The notes below the pieces were generated by a model. The model saw only the letters and a program-made list of their open reading frames with translations. It did not search any database and was not told the DNA's origin. The translations under genes and the position numbers were made by a program. A stretch of 50,882 bases of DNA from Clostridiales bacterium (GTDB lineage Bacteria; Bacillota; Clostridia; Christensenellales; Aristaeellaceae). The stretch's first letter is position 1. Each line of letters opens with the position of its first letter. Shown piece after piece: positions 35,050 to 42,158 of this stretch. The stretch is taken from positions 1-50,882 of the forward strand of contig SFET01000034.1 in assembly GCA_004557125.1 (NCBI GenBank), read 5' to 3'.

Positions 35050-35136
35050 TGGTGCTGAAAACGGGACTTGAACCCGTACATTCTTTCGAATAGCGGATTT
35101 TAAGTCCGCTGCGTCTGCCGATTCCGCCATTTCAGC
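35050..35136 (-). tRNA. tRNA-Leu (anticodon TAA)
   Basis: A complete class II tRNA on the minus strand. Acceptor arms GCTGAAA and TTTCAGC pair fully, the anticodon stem-loop is GCGGA-CTTAAAA-TCCGC (anticodon TAA), a long variable arm (TATTCGAAAGAATG) is present as expected for leucine, and the T-arm is GGGTTCAAGTCCC. CCA is encoded (35052-35050). A terminator follows directly. Confidence 0.97.
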
Positions 35137-35178
35137 AGAGAGCGGCCTTGCGGCCGCAATGGATGCGCAGGTGATTTT

Positions 35179-35448
35179 TCAGCGGCTCAGGCGCTTGATC
35201 TGTGCCTGGAGCTTGCTGATTTTGTTGCTGTTCAGGCCGTGCATGGCCAGGTTCAGGCAGATCAGCAGGCCGATCAGGAAGCACAAGCCCACGACGATGA
35301 TGTAGATGAGTCTGGCGTCCGTGATCTTTGCAAAGCCCATCAGCGTCTTGAACGTGGTATTGGTGAGGATAAGATTGGAAAGGAAAAAACCGCCGCCGGT
35401 GAAGGCGATCAGGAAGATAAGTCCGAGCAGGATGCAGATGGTACCCAT
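35179..35448 (-). CDS. Small two-helix membrane protein
   Basis: An 89-residue uncharacterised membrane protein. Hydrophobic segments run at about residues 3-27 (ICILLGLIFLIAFTGGGFFL) and 46-67 (LIYIIVVGLCFLIGLLICLN). A short basic C-terminal helix (KLQAQIKRLSR) follows. ATG 35448 follows AGGAGAAGATAT. It has its own strong promoter and lies 42 bases upstream of tRNA-Leu on the same strand, so the tRNA may share its transcript. It superficially resembles LapA/DUF1049 proteins, but I do not assign it. Confidence 0.7.
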   Translation of the reverse strand: MGTICILLGLIFLIAFTGGGFFLSNLILTNTTFKTLMGFAKITDARLIYIIVVGLCFLIGLLICLNLAMHGLNSNKISKLQAQIKRLSR

Positions 35449-35479
35449 ATATCTTCTCCTTAATCCGAAATATACTGTA

Positions 35480-35508
35480 ATTATAATGCGAAACTGCGGC
35501 GGTGTCAA
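35480..35508 (-). promoter_or_regulatory. Consensus sigma-A promoter for the small membrane protein (and possibly tRNA-Leu)
   Basis: On the minus strand, TTGACA (35508-35503), 17 bases, TATAAT (35485-35480), a perfect consensus. Confidence 0.88.
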
Positions 35509-35577
35509 GGGCGGGGGTCGGGGCGATGGATTGACGATCCTGTGACCGAATCGTGCGGGCCCTGCCGGGGGAAGGTG

Positions 35578-35614
35578 CGAAAATGGCAGGCTCCCAAGGG
35601 GCTGGGAACCTGCC
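35578..35614 (-). terminator. Rho-independent terminator of the feo operon
   Basis: On the minus strand, GGCAGGTTCCCA (35614-35603), a six-base loop, TGGGAGCCTGCC (35596-35585), then ATTTTCG. It lies 36 bases after the Cys-rich peptide gene. Confidence 0.8.
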
Positions 35615-35650
35615 GGGGTACGGAGAAGAAGAGCTTGAATGGGGATTGAT

Positions 35651-35803
35651 CTATTTCTCGGAGTTCGTGCATGCGCCGTGACAGCTCTCGCAGCCGCATC
35701 CGCAGCTGCAGGAGTGCTTGCCCTTGCGCCTGTCGGAGATCATTTTCCATACGACTGCGCCTACGATGACGATCAGCACGCCGCCGATGATCCAGGTTGC
35801 CAT
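35651..35803 (-). CDS. FeoB-associated Cys-rich membrane peptide
   Basis: A 50-residue peptide. Residues 4-19 form one transmembrane helix (WIIGGVLIVIVGAVVW). A basic stretch SDRRKGK follows, then a Cys cluster HSCSCGCGCESCHGAC with six cysteines. This is the pattern of the small FeoB-associated Cys-rich proteins (Pfam FeoB_associated) found after feoB in Firmicutes, possibly iron-binding. ATG 35803 follows AAAGGAGGAAACCT, which begins at the feoB stop, so it is the last gene of the feo operon. Its function is not established. Confidence 0.9.
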   Translation of the reverse strand: MATWIIGGVLIVIVGAVVWKMISDRRKGKHSCSCGCGCESCHGACTNSEK

Positions 35804-35815
35804 AGGTTTCCTCCT

Positions 35816-38161
35816 TTATGCCTTGCGGCTCAGATGGTTTTCGTCATGGCGGTTCTTGCGCACCAACAGGTAGATCAGGGCGATCAGCACGATCAACGCG
35901 GCTGCGGTGGCGAGGGTGAAGCCTGCGCCCGCTGCCAGCAGGCCCAGCTGGTACACGATCAGGGCGATGGCGTAGGCGAAGATGCACTGGTAGGCGATGG
36001 CGAAGCAGGTCCACTTGCCGTTGTTCATCTCGCGCTTGATGGCGCCCATGGCCGCGAAGCAGGGTGCGCACAGCAGGTTGAACAGCATGAAGGCGAAGGC
36101 TGCCAGCCGTCCGTGACCGTTCGAGGTCTCGTCAAAGCCCTGTGCGATGGGGGAGAGGCCGGTGGCGATCTGCTCCTCGTCGCCCTCCTCCAGCAGCGTT
36201 GCGGTGTCCAGATCGTCGGTGTCGGTGTCGTAGAGCACGCCGAACACGCTCACGACCTCCTCCTTGGCGACCAGACCCATGACCGTCGCCACGGTGGGCC
36301 GCCACTCGCCGAAGCCCAGGGGCTTGAACACGGGTGCGACCACCGAGCCCACGCGGCCCAGGATGCTCTGGTCGGTGTTTTCCACCATGCCGAAGGAGGT
36401 CTTGCCGCTCTCAGCAGGTTCCGCTTCCGCGCTGTCCACGGTCTCCGAGGCGGAGACGGTGACCTCGGCGGGCATTTCAGGCTCCGCAGGCGCCCAGCCG
36501 TAGTTGGAGGTGAACCAGATGAGAATTGAGGAGATGAGAATCACGGTACCCGCGCGTTTGATGAAGCTCCAGCCGCGCTCCCACATGCTGTGCAGCACGT
36601 TCTTCCAGGCGGGAGCATGGTAGGCCGGGAGTTCCATAACGAACGGCGCCGGGTCGCCTGCGAAAGCCTTGGTTTTCTTGAGCATGATGCCGCTGATGAT
36701 GACCGCCGCCACGCCGATGAAGTAGGCGGAGGTGGCCACCCAACCCGCGTTGTTGAACAGCGCGCCCGCGATCAGCGCGATGATGGGCATCTTCGCGCCG
36801 CAGGGGATGAAGGTGGTGGTCATGATGGTCATCTTGCGGTCGCGATCCTGCTCGATGGTGCGGCTGGCCATGACGCCGGGTACGCCGCAGCCGGAAGAGA
36901 TCAGCATCGGGATGAAGCTCTTGCCCGAGAGGCCGAAGCGGCGGAAGATGCGGTCCATGATGAACGCGATGCGCGCCATGTAGCCCACGTCCTCCAGTAT
37001 GGCCAGCAGGAAGAACAGGATCAGCATCTGCGGCACGAAGCCGATGACGGCGCCCACGCCGCCGATGATGCCGTCGCCGATCAGGCCGACCAGCCAGCCT
37101 GCGCAGCCGATGTTCTCCAGCCAGGCCATGACGGGCTCCTGAATCCATGCGGCCACGAAGGTGTCGTTGGTGAAATCGGTCACGATGGTGCCGATGGTGG
37201 TGACGGAGATGTAATAGACCAGGAACATGACCACCACGAAGATCGGCAGCGCCAGCACGCGGTTGGTCACGATGCGGTCGATCTTGTCGGAGACGGTCAG
37301 CGCGCCCTTGGCCTTGCCCTTCTTCACACAGGTGGAGACGAGCCGGGAGATGTAGGCGTAGCGCTGGTTGGTGATGATGGATTCGGAATCGTCGTCCATC
37401 TCCTTTTCGCACTCGCGAATGCTCTGCTCGATGGAGTCCTTGATCTGCTGGGGCAGATTCAATTCGGCCAGCACCTTCTCGTCGCGCTCGAACAGCTTGA
37501 TGGCGTACCAGCGGGCCAGATGATCCGGAACGATGCCGCCCTGGTGCACGCTGCCGTCCGCGTGGTGGTGGTGCACGCCGTTTTCGTCGTGATGGGTGAT
37601 CAGATCCTCGATGTGGGCCAGCGCATGCTCCACGCTGCCGGCGAACACGTGGGGCAGCTCATTGCGCACGCCCTTCTTGGCGGCCTCGGCGGCGGCCTTT
37701 GCCACCTCCTGGCTGCCCATGCCCTTCAGTGCGGAGGTCTCCATGATCGGGCAGCCCAGCGCGTCGCCCAGCTTCTTCAGATCGATCTTATCGCCGTTCT
37801 TGCGGGTGATGTCGATCATGTTCAGCGCGATGACCATCGGAATGCCCAGCTCCGCAAGCTGGGTGGTCAGGTACAGGTTGCGCTCGATGTTCGTCGCGTC
37901 CACGATGTTGAGAATCGCGTCCGGCTTCTCGTTGACCAGGTAGCCGCGGGCCACGACCTCCTCCAGCGTGTAGGGGGAGAGACTGTAAATGCCCGGCAGG
38001 TCCTGAATGACGACGTCCTGGGCGCCCTTCAGGCGGCCCTCCTTCTTCTCAACCGTCACGCCCGGCCAGTTGCCGACGTACTGGTTGCTGCCGGTCAGAT
38101 CGTTGAACAGGGTCGTTTTGCCACAGTTCGGGTTGCCCGCAAGGGCAATTTTGATTGCCAT
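35816..38161 (-). CDS. feoB: Ferrous iron transporter FeoB
   Basis: A 781-residue Fe(II) importer. The N-terminal GTPase domain has G1 GNPNCGKTT, a G3-like DLPGIYSLS, G4 NMID and G5 SALKG. A helical domain follows, then about ten transmembrane segments with the Gate motifs (GCGVPGVMASR; GAKMPIIALI). Two insertions stand out: a His-rich loop (HHDENGVHHHHADG, His residues between 190 and 206) in the cytoplasmic linker, and an acidic Glu/Ala/Ser-rich loop near residues 570-620 in the membrane half. ATG 38161 has AGGAGG eight bases upstream; the ATG six bases earlier is too close to it. Confidence 0.96.
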   Translation of the reverse strand: MAIKIALAGNPNCGKTTLFNDLTGSNQYVGNWPGVTVEKKEGRLKGAQDVVIQDLPGIYSLSPYTLEEVVARGYLVNEKPDAILNIVDATNIERNLYLTTQLAELGIPMVIALNMIDITRKNGDKIDLKKLGDALGCPIMETSALKGMGSQEVAKAAAEAAKKGVRNELPHVFAGSVEHALAHIEDLITHHDENGVHHHHADGSVHQGGIVPDHLARWYAIKLFERDEKVLAELNLPQQIKDSIEQSIRECEKEMDDDSESIITNQRYAYISRLVSTCVKKGKAKGALTVSDKIDRIVTNRVLALPIFVVVMFLVYYISVTTIGTIVTDFTNDTFVAAWIQEPVMAWLENIGCAGWLVGLIGDGIIGGVGAVIGFVPQMLILFFLLAILEDVGYMARIAFIMDRIFRRFGLSGKSFIPMLISSGCGVPGVMASRTIEQDRDRKMTIMTTTFIPCGAKMPIIALIAGALFNNAGWVATSAYFIGVAAVIISGIMLKKTKAFAGDPAPFVMELPAYHAPAWKNVLHSMWERGWSFIKRAGTVILISSILIWFTSNYGWAPAEPEMPAEVTVSASETVDSAEAEPAESGKTSFGMVENTDQSILGRVGSVVAPVFKPLGFGEWRPTVATVMGLVAKEEVVSVFGVLYDTDTDDLDTATLLEEGDEEQIATGLSPIAQGFDETSNGHGRLAAFAFMLFNLLCAPCFAAMGAIKREMNNGKWTCFAIAYQCIFAYAIALIVYQLGLLAAGAGFTLATAAALIVLIALIYLLVRKNRHDENHLSRKA

Positions 38162-38183
38162 GTGCATATCCTCCTCAATCCTG

Positions 38184-38203
38184 AAGTTAGCATCGCCTAA
38201 CTT
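38184..38203. promoter_or_regulatory. Candidate metal-repressor operator A (between feoA and feoB)
   Basis: AAGTTAG-CATCGC-CTAACTT, an inverted repeat whose 16-base core GTTAGCATCGCCTAAC recurs twice upstream of the operon. The half-sites resemble the TTAGG/CCTAA arms of DtxR-family boxes. It lies 25 bases after the feoA stop and upstream of the feoB ribosome site. Confidence 0.7.
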
Positions 38204-38228
38204 GTGCGTCTGAAAAAGAGGCGCCCGA

Positions 38229-38450
38229 TCAGCGCACCTCGATCAGCTCCGCGTCCGCCTTGCGCACGGAGAGCTCGTAGCCGCGCACCGTCAGCTCCAT
38301 CGGATCGCCCAGCGGCGCCACCTTGCGCACGTAGATTTCCGTGCCCTTGGTCAGCCCCATGTCCATGATGCGGCGCTTCAGCGCGCCCTCGCCGTGCAGC
38401 CGTTCGATGACCGCGTGCTCGCCAACCTTCACATCCCGCAGCGTCTTCAT
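38229..38450 (-). CDS. feoA: FeoA-domain protein, copy 2 in the operon
   Basis: A 73-residue SH3-like FeoA protein thought to bind and modulate FeoB. Recognisable segments are LRDVKVGEHAVIERLHGEG, RIMDMGLTKGTEI and the C-terminal VRGYELSVRKADAELIEV, which is the canonical FeoA ending. It is closer to standard FeoA than the upstream 70-residue copy. GGAG lies upstream of ATG 38450. It lies 19 bases after the first feoA gene. Confidence 0.93.
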   Translation of the reverse strand: MKTLRDVKVGEHAVIERLHGEGALKRRIMDMGLTKGTEIYVRKVAPLGDPMELTVRGYELSVRKADAELIEVR

Positions 38451-38469
38451 TTTCCAATCTCCTCCCTGT

Positions 38470-38682
38470 TTAAACCATTATGCGCATGGCCATGGTCTTA
38501 TCCAGTGCCACGCGGCTGTCCTTCACGGACAGGATCAGGTTTCCGCCAAGCTCGCTCACCACGCGAACCTCCTCGCCCACTACGAAGCCCAGCTCCGCCA
38601 GGTGCCGGCGCAGCTCATCCTTGCCGGTGATCTTCTTGATGGTGTTGGTCTCGCCGATTCCGGCCATTGCAAGCGGCATCAT
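38470..38682 (-). CDS. feoA: FeoA-domain protein, first gene of the feo operon
   Basis: A 70-residue FeoA-like protein. It has MPLAMAGIGETNTIKKITGK, then HLAELGFVVGEEVRVVSELG and a short C-terminus VALDKTMAMRIMV. Clostridial operons often have two FeoA proteins before FeoB, as here. ATG 38682 follows GGAGGGCCTGT. The gene lies directly downstream of two operator copies and the promoter at 38764-38792. Confidence 0.9.
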   Translation of the reverse strand: MMPLAMAGIGETNTIKKITGKDELRRHLAELGFVVGEEVRVVSELGGNLILSVKDSRVALDKTMAMRIMV

Positions 38683-38697
38683 ACAGGCCCTCCTTTG

Positions 38698-38713
38698 GTT
38701 AGCATGACCTAAC
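38698..38713. promoter_or_regulatory. Candidate metal-repressor operator B
   Basis: GTTAGCATGACCTAAC, 16 bases with the same half-sites as copies A and C. It lies in the 5' leader of the feo transcript, just before the first ribosome site. Confidence 0.7.
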
Positions 38714-38731
38714 TATTGTTGGAAATAAATG

Positions 38732-38747
38732 GTTAGGAAAGCCTAAC
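38732..38747. promoter_or_regulatory. Candidate metal-repressor operator C
   Basis: GTTAGGAAAGCCTAAC, a perfect 6-4-6 palindrome matching the TTAGG-CCTAA arms of DtxR/IdeR boxes. It lies about 10 bases downstream of the expected transcription start, well placed to block RNA polymerase. Confidence 0.78.
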
Positions 38748-38763
38748 GTTTCTAACCGCTGAT

Positions 38764-38792
38764 AATATATCACGGCTTGAAGAAAAAGTCAA
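38764..38792 (-). promoter_or_regulatory. Sigma-A promoter for the feo operon
   Basis: On the minus strand, TTGACT (38792-38787), 17 bases, TATATT (38769-38764). Confidence 0.82.
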
Positions 38793-38914
38793 TATTTTCA
38801 TCAAAACTTCACATGAGAAAATGCGAAGAAACGCCGTCGAATCTCCGGAGGAAAGCTGGATGTTTGCGGGGAATGATGCTATAATGAAGGCGACATTGCC
38901 GAAAAAGGGGGCGC

Positions 38915-39379
38915 ATGTGCATGAACCGGCCGAGGATACTGGTGAGCGCGTGTCTGCTGGGGGTGAACTGCCGGTACAACGGTGAAAGAAAACAGATGGA
39001 AGGGATCGAACGGCTGATGGAGCGCGTGGAGCTGATCCCGGTGTGCCCGGAGGTTCTGGGCGGCCTGCCCACGCCGCGACCGCCGGCTGAGCGCGTGGGC
39101 GAGCGGGTGATGAACCGCGAGGGTGCGGACGTGACGGAGGCGTATCAGCTGGGCGCGGAGGAGACGCTGCGCCTTGCGGAGCTGTTCGACGCACGGTTTG
39201 CGCTGCTGAAGGAGCGCAGCCCGTCCTGTGGTATGGGCAATATTCACGACGGCAGCTTTCAGGGAAGGATCGTGGACGGCAGCGGCGTGACCGCGGAGCT
39301 GCTGACGGCGCATGGAATCTCCGTCTACGGAGAGAGCCGCATCGATGAACTGCTGAACGAACTGGATAACTATACATAG
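38915..39379 (+). CDS. DUF523 family protein
   Basis: A 154-residue DUF523 protein. Conserved Cys-containing segments are visible: SACLLGVNCRYNG near the start, IPVCPEVLGGLPTPRPPAE, and LKERSPSCGMGNIHDG. The Cys placement suggests a metal or thiol chemistry, but the family has no established function that I can name. ATG 38915 follows GGGGGC; ATG 38921 is an alternative. A TATAAT lies at 38880-38885 with a weak -35. It is divergent from the feo operon and is followed by the aldolase gene after 15 bases. Confidence 0.9.
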   Translation: MCMNRPRILVSACLLGVNCRYNGERKQMEGIERLMERVELIPVCPEVLGGLPTPRPPAERVGERVMNREGADVTEAYQLGAEETLRLAELFDARFALLKERSPSCGMGNIHDGSFQGRIVDGSGVTAELLTAHGISVYGESRIDELLNELDNYT

Positions 39380-39394
39380 AAAAAGGTGAGAACA

Positions 39395-40438
39395 ATGATA
39401 CGTTTTAACAGCGACTATCAGGAGGGTGCGCATCCGCGCATTCTGCAAAGGATGCTTCAGACCAATCTGGAGCAGCATCCGGGCTACGGCGAGGACGAAT
39501 GCTGTGCGGAGGCGCGGGCGATGATTCAGAGGGCGTGCGAAGCGCCGGAAGTGGACGTGCACTTCCTGGTGGGCGGCACGCAGACGAACTTCACCTTCCT
39601 GGCGGCGGCGCTGCGCTGCTATCAGGGCGCGGTCTGTGCGGACACGGCGCACATCGCCGTTCACGAGACCGGTTCGGTGGAGGCCACCGGCCACAAGGTG
39701 ATCACCCTGCCCCAGCGCGATGGAAAGATCACCGCCGCACAGGTGGACGAATGCTGTCTCCTGCACTTCAGCGATGGCTCCCACGAGCACATGGTCATGC
39801 CGAAGGTGGTGTACCTGTCCGAGTCCACGGAGCTGGGCACGGTGTACACCCGCGCGGAGCTGACGGAGATGCGCGCGGTCTGTGACAAGTGGAAGCTCTG
39901 GCTCTACGTGGACGGCGCGCGCCTGGGCTACGCCATGGCCAGCGAGGCCTGCGATGTGGATCTGCCCTTCCTGGCCCGCACGGCCGACGCCTTTTACATC
40001 GGCGGCACCAAGCAGGGCGCGCTCTTCGGCGAGGCGCTGGTGATCGTCAACGACGCGCTGAAGCCGGACTTCCGCTACGTGCTCAAGCAGAAGGGCGGCA
40101 TGCTGGCGAAGGGCTGGCTGCTGGGCATCCAGTTCAGCGAGCTGTTCCGGGATGGCCTGTACTTCGAACTCTCCGACCACGCCCAGGCGCTGGCGATGCG
40201 GCTGAAGGCGGCCCTCACGGAGTGGAACGTGCCCTTCCTGGTGGACAGCCCGACGAACCAGCAGTTCCCGGTCCTGCCGGATGCGGTGCTGGATGCGCTG
40301 GCGGAGAAGTACAGCTTCAGCGAGCAGCAGCGCGTGGATGCGACCCATCGCGCGGTGCGCTTCTGCACCAGCTGGGCCACCCAGCAGGCGCAGCTGGACG
40401 CGCTGATTTCTGATCTGCGGGCGCTGCTGGAGGCATGA
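39395..40438 (+). CDS. Low-specificity threonine aldolase (beta-eliminating lyase family)
   Basis: A 347-residue PLP enzyme that probably cleaves threonine or allo-threonine to glycine and acetaldehyde. The PLP lysine is Lys206 in FYIGGTKQGAL. Other family segments are FLVGGTQTNFTFLAAAL, the His in AHIAVHETGS, and LYVDGARLGYAMAS (Asp for the pyridine nitrogen). ATG 39395 follows AAAGGTGAGAACA. The stop overlaps the VanZ-like gene by four bases. Confidence 0.92.
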   Translation: MIRFNSDYQEGAHPRILQRMLQTNLEQHPGYGEDECCAEARAMIQRACEAPEVDVHFLVGGTQTNFTFLAAALRCYQGAVCADTAHIAVHETGSVEATGHKVITLPQRDGKITAAQVDECCLLHFSDGSHEHMVMPKVVYLSESTELGTVYTRAELTEMRAVCDKWKLWLYVDGARLGYAMASEACDVDLPFLARTADAFYIGGTKQGALFGEALVIVNDALKPDFRYVLKQKGGMLAKGWLLGIQFSELFRDGLYFELSDHAQALAMRLKAALTEWNVPFLVDSPTNQQFPVLPDAVLDALAEKYSFSEQQRVDATHRAVRFCTSWATQQAQLDALISDLRALLEA

Positions 40439-40950
40439 GCATTTCGGGCATCCTGATCTATTGCCTGCGCGCGGCGACCTTCGCGGCCGTGATCTGCGCT
40501 GCATATGCGTTGATCTGTCTGCTGCGAAAGCGCCGACTGCGCACGAAACGGCTGGCCGGGCTGGCCTATCTGGCGGCCCTTGTGCAGATCACGGTGCTGC
40601 GCGGCGGCGTGGACTGGGCGCAGGTTCTGACTGCGACCCGCGATGCGCCGCGGCTGCTTCCGCTTCGGACGACGCTGGAGGAGCTGCGCGCCGGCGCATG
40701 GCCGCTGATCTATCACGCGGTGGGGAACCTGATCTGGTTCGTGCCGCTGGGGATTCTGCTGCGGAAAAGGAGCGCGCCCGTCGTGCTGCTGAGCGGTGCG
40801 GGGCTCTCGATTTGCATCGAACTGATGCAGTACCTGCTGATGACCGGCGTGACCGACGTGGACGACGTGCTCCTCAACGCGCTGGGCGCGCTGCTGGGCT
40901 GGGGCCTGGCGCGGCTTTGGCAGCGCCGGAGAGGGCGAATCTCCCCTTGA
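40435..40950 (+). CDS. VanZ-family membrane protein
   Basis: A 171-residue protein with about four transmembrane helices. The family segment is NLIWFVPLGILL, followed by GLSICIELMQYLL and the DVDDVLLNALGALLGWGLA end, which is the VanZ signature region. VanZ-like proteins are linked to glycopeptide and antimicrobial peptide tolerance in some species, but most are uncharacterised; no resistance is implied here. ATGA overlap with the aldolase gene couples translation. Confidence 0.88.
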   Translation: MSISGILIYCLRAATFAAVICAAYALICLLRKRRLRTKRLAGLAYLAALVQITVLRGGVDWAQVLTATRDAPRLLPLRTTLEELRAGAWPLIYHAVGNLIWFVPLGILLRKRSAPVVLLSGAGLSICIELMQYLLMTGVTDVDDVLLNALGALLGWGLARLWQRRRGRISP

Positions 40951-40974
40951 CTTGACGGACGGGAATGCTATAAT
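40947..40974 (+). promoter_or_regulatory. Sigma-A promoter for the RpiB-like gene
   Basis: TTGACT (40947-40952), 16 bases, TATAAT (40969-40974). The -35 overlaps the VanZ-like stop codon. Confidence 0.78.
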
Positions 40975-41076
40975 AAAAAGGAAGCAAAATATGTGGCCTG
41001 CACATGAAGACTGCGATATTTTGAGTAGATTGTGGTAGAAAACAGTACGGCTTGCAGAAAAAGGAGGAACTGAGCT

Positions 41077-41673
41077 ATGAAGACGATCAAGGATAAGCAG
41101 CTGCTGGTGGGTGCGGATTTCGCGGGCTATCCGCTGAAGGAGGCCGTGTGTGCGCACCTGCGCGCCAAGGGCTGGACGATCACGGATGTGGGCGTCACCG
41201 ACCCCAACGTGGACGATACCGAGAACATGTTCCACCGCATCGGCCTGCGCGTGGGCGCGAAGATCTCCGAGGGCGAGTTTGAGCGCGCGCTGATCTTCTG
41301 CGGCACCGGCATGGGCATTCACATCGCGGCCAGCAAGTGCCCCGGCGTGCATGCGGGCGTGGTGGAGTCCGTTCCGGCGGCGCTGCGCGCGATCACCGGC
41401 AACGGCGTGAATGTGCTGGCCATGGGCGCGTTCTATGTGGCGCCGCAGATGGGCTGCGACATCGCCGACGCCTATCTGGGCGCGGAGCTGGGCACCGGCT
41501 ACGAGTGGTGGCACAACTTCTACGAGTTCCACAAGCTGGCCATCGACGAGCTGAATGCCTTCGATTACGAGACCTACAAGAAGAACGGCTTCAAGCTGGA
41601 GCATCTGGGCGACTACCCGCTGTCTCTGGAGACCAAGGACGACCTGCACTTCCAGCTGCGCGGCAACGACTGA
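41077..41673 (+). CDS. RpiB/LacA/LacB-family sugar-phosphate isomerase
   Basis: A 198-residue isomerase-like protein. It has GADFAGYPLKEAV (in place of DHAGY-LK), the catalytic-Cys loop FCGTGMGIHIAASK with Cys75, and GVHAGVVES followed by NVLAMGAFYVAP. It should interconvert an aldose and ketose phosphate. The protein is about 45 residues longer than typical RpiB (about 150), with an extra C-terminal region rich in aromatic and acidic residues (GYEWWHNFYEFHKLAIDELN). This suggests a specialised isomerase, for example of the tetrose-phosphate type, rather than housekeeping ribose 5-phosphate isomerase. AAAGGAGG precedes ATG 41077. Confidence 0.87.
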   Translation: MKTIKDKQLLVGADFAGYPLKEAVCAHLRAKGWTITDVGVTDPNVDDTENMFHRIGLRVGAKISEGEFERALIFCGTGMGIHIAASKCPGVHAGVVESVPAALRAITGNGVNVLAMGAFYVAPQMGCDIADAYLGAELGTGYEWWHNFYEFHKLAIDELNAFDYETYKKNGFKLEHLGDYPLSLETKDDLHFQLRGND

Positions 41674-41698
41674 TTGCCGGGGTCCTGTCCAATCGGCA

Positions 41699-41740
41699 CG
41701 GAGGAGCCGCCGGGGTCTTCCCCGGCGGCTCCTCCGTTTG
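41699..41740 (+). terminator. Strong terminator after the RpiB-like gene
   Basis: A 17-pair perfect stem (41699-41715 with 41720-41736), loop TCTT, then TTTG. The stem is very GC-rich. Confidence 0.9.
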
Positions 41741-41807
41741 CTCGGATCTGCCCGCTGTGCATCTTCTTTTCCTTTGATCTGCGTCGCGCACATGGCCGAC
41801 GGCTGCG

Positions 41808-42014
41808 CTACTCCGCGCCATCCTCCTCCACCAGTACATCCTCAAGGGCCGCCTCCAGCAGCAGGTTGATCAGTTCGTTTCTGGATCGGTTGGTGCGCAG
41901 CGAGAGATCGTCCAGCCTTCGCACGGTATCATCCTTCATCCGCACGGAGACCACCTTGTGCCCGTCTTCGCCCCGGCGCGCGCTTTTTTTGGTAATCCGG
42001 ATCTCGCGTTTCAT
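41808..42014 (-). CDS. Ribbon-helix-helix (CopG/Arc-type) DNA-binding protein
   Basis: A 68-residue protein. VVSVRMKDDTVRRLDDLSLR followed by TNRSRNELINLLLEAAL is a clear RHH fold: a beta strand, helix, NRSRNE turn and helix. Such proteins act as dimeric repressors, often as antitoxins or autoregulators; no toxin partner is adjacent. ATG 42014 follows GGAGGTGAGGAT. It is divergent from the unknown 235-residue gene at 42159 and may control it through the shared 145-base gap. Confidence 0.85.
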   Translation of the reverse strand: MKREIRITKKSARRGEDGHKVVSVRMKDDTVRRLDDLSLRTNRSRNELINLLLEAALEDVLVEEDGAE

Positions 42015-42047
42015 ATCCTCACCTCCCGGCGGCAATACAATTTTAGC

Positions 42048-42077
42048 TTGACCCGAACGGCAAATATATATTATAAT
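42048..42077 (+). promoter_or_regulatory. Sigma-A promoter for the 42159 gene
   Basis: TTGACC (42048-42053), 18 bases, TATAAT (42072-42077), in the divergent gap beside the RHH gene. Confidence 0.65.
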
Positions 42078-42158
42078 TCATAATGTGTTTATTAACTACA
42101 AATTGTAGTATACATATACCTGCGCGATGACACGCACGCTTGGGAGGGAAGTGGAAGG

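Noticed and set aside
34576..35130. Minus-strand open frame starting MAESADAADLKSAIRKNVRV
   Set aside because: It is a translation of tRNA-Leu and its flank; the peptide is a known kind of false gene arising from tRNA sequence.
38698..38747. Fur box upstream of feo
   Set aside because: The arms read GTTAGG and CCTAAC rather than the GATAAT-type hexamers of Fur sites; a DtxR-type site fits better.
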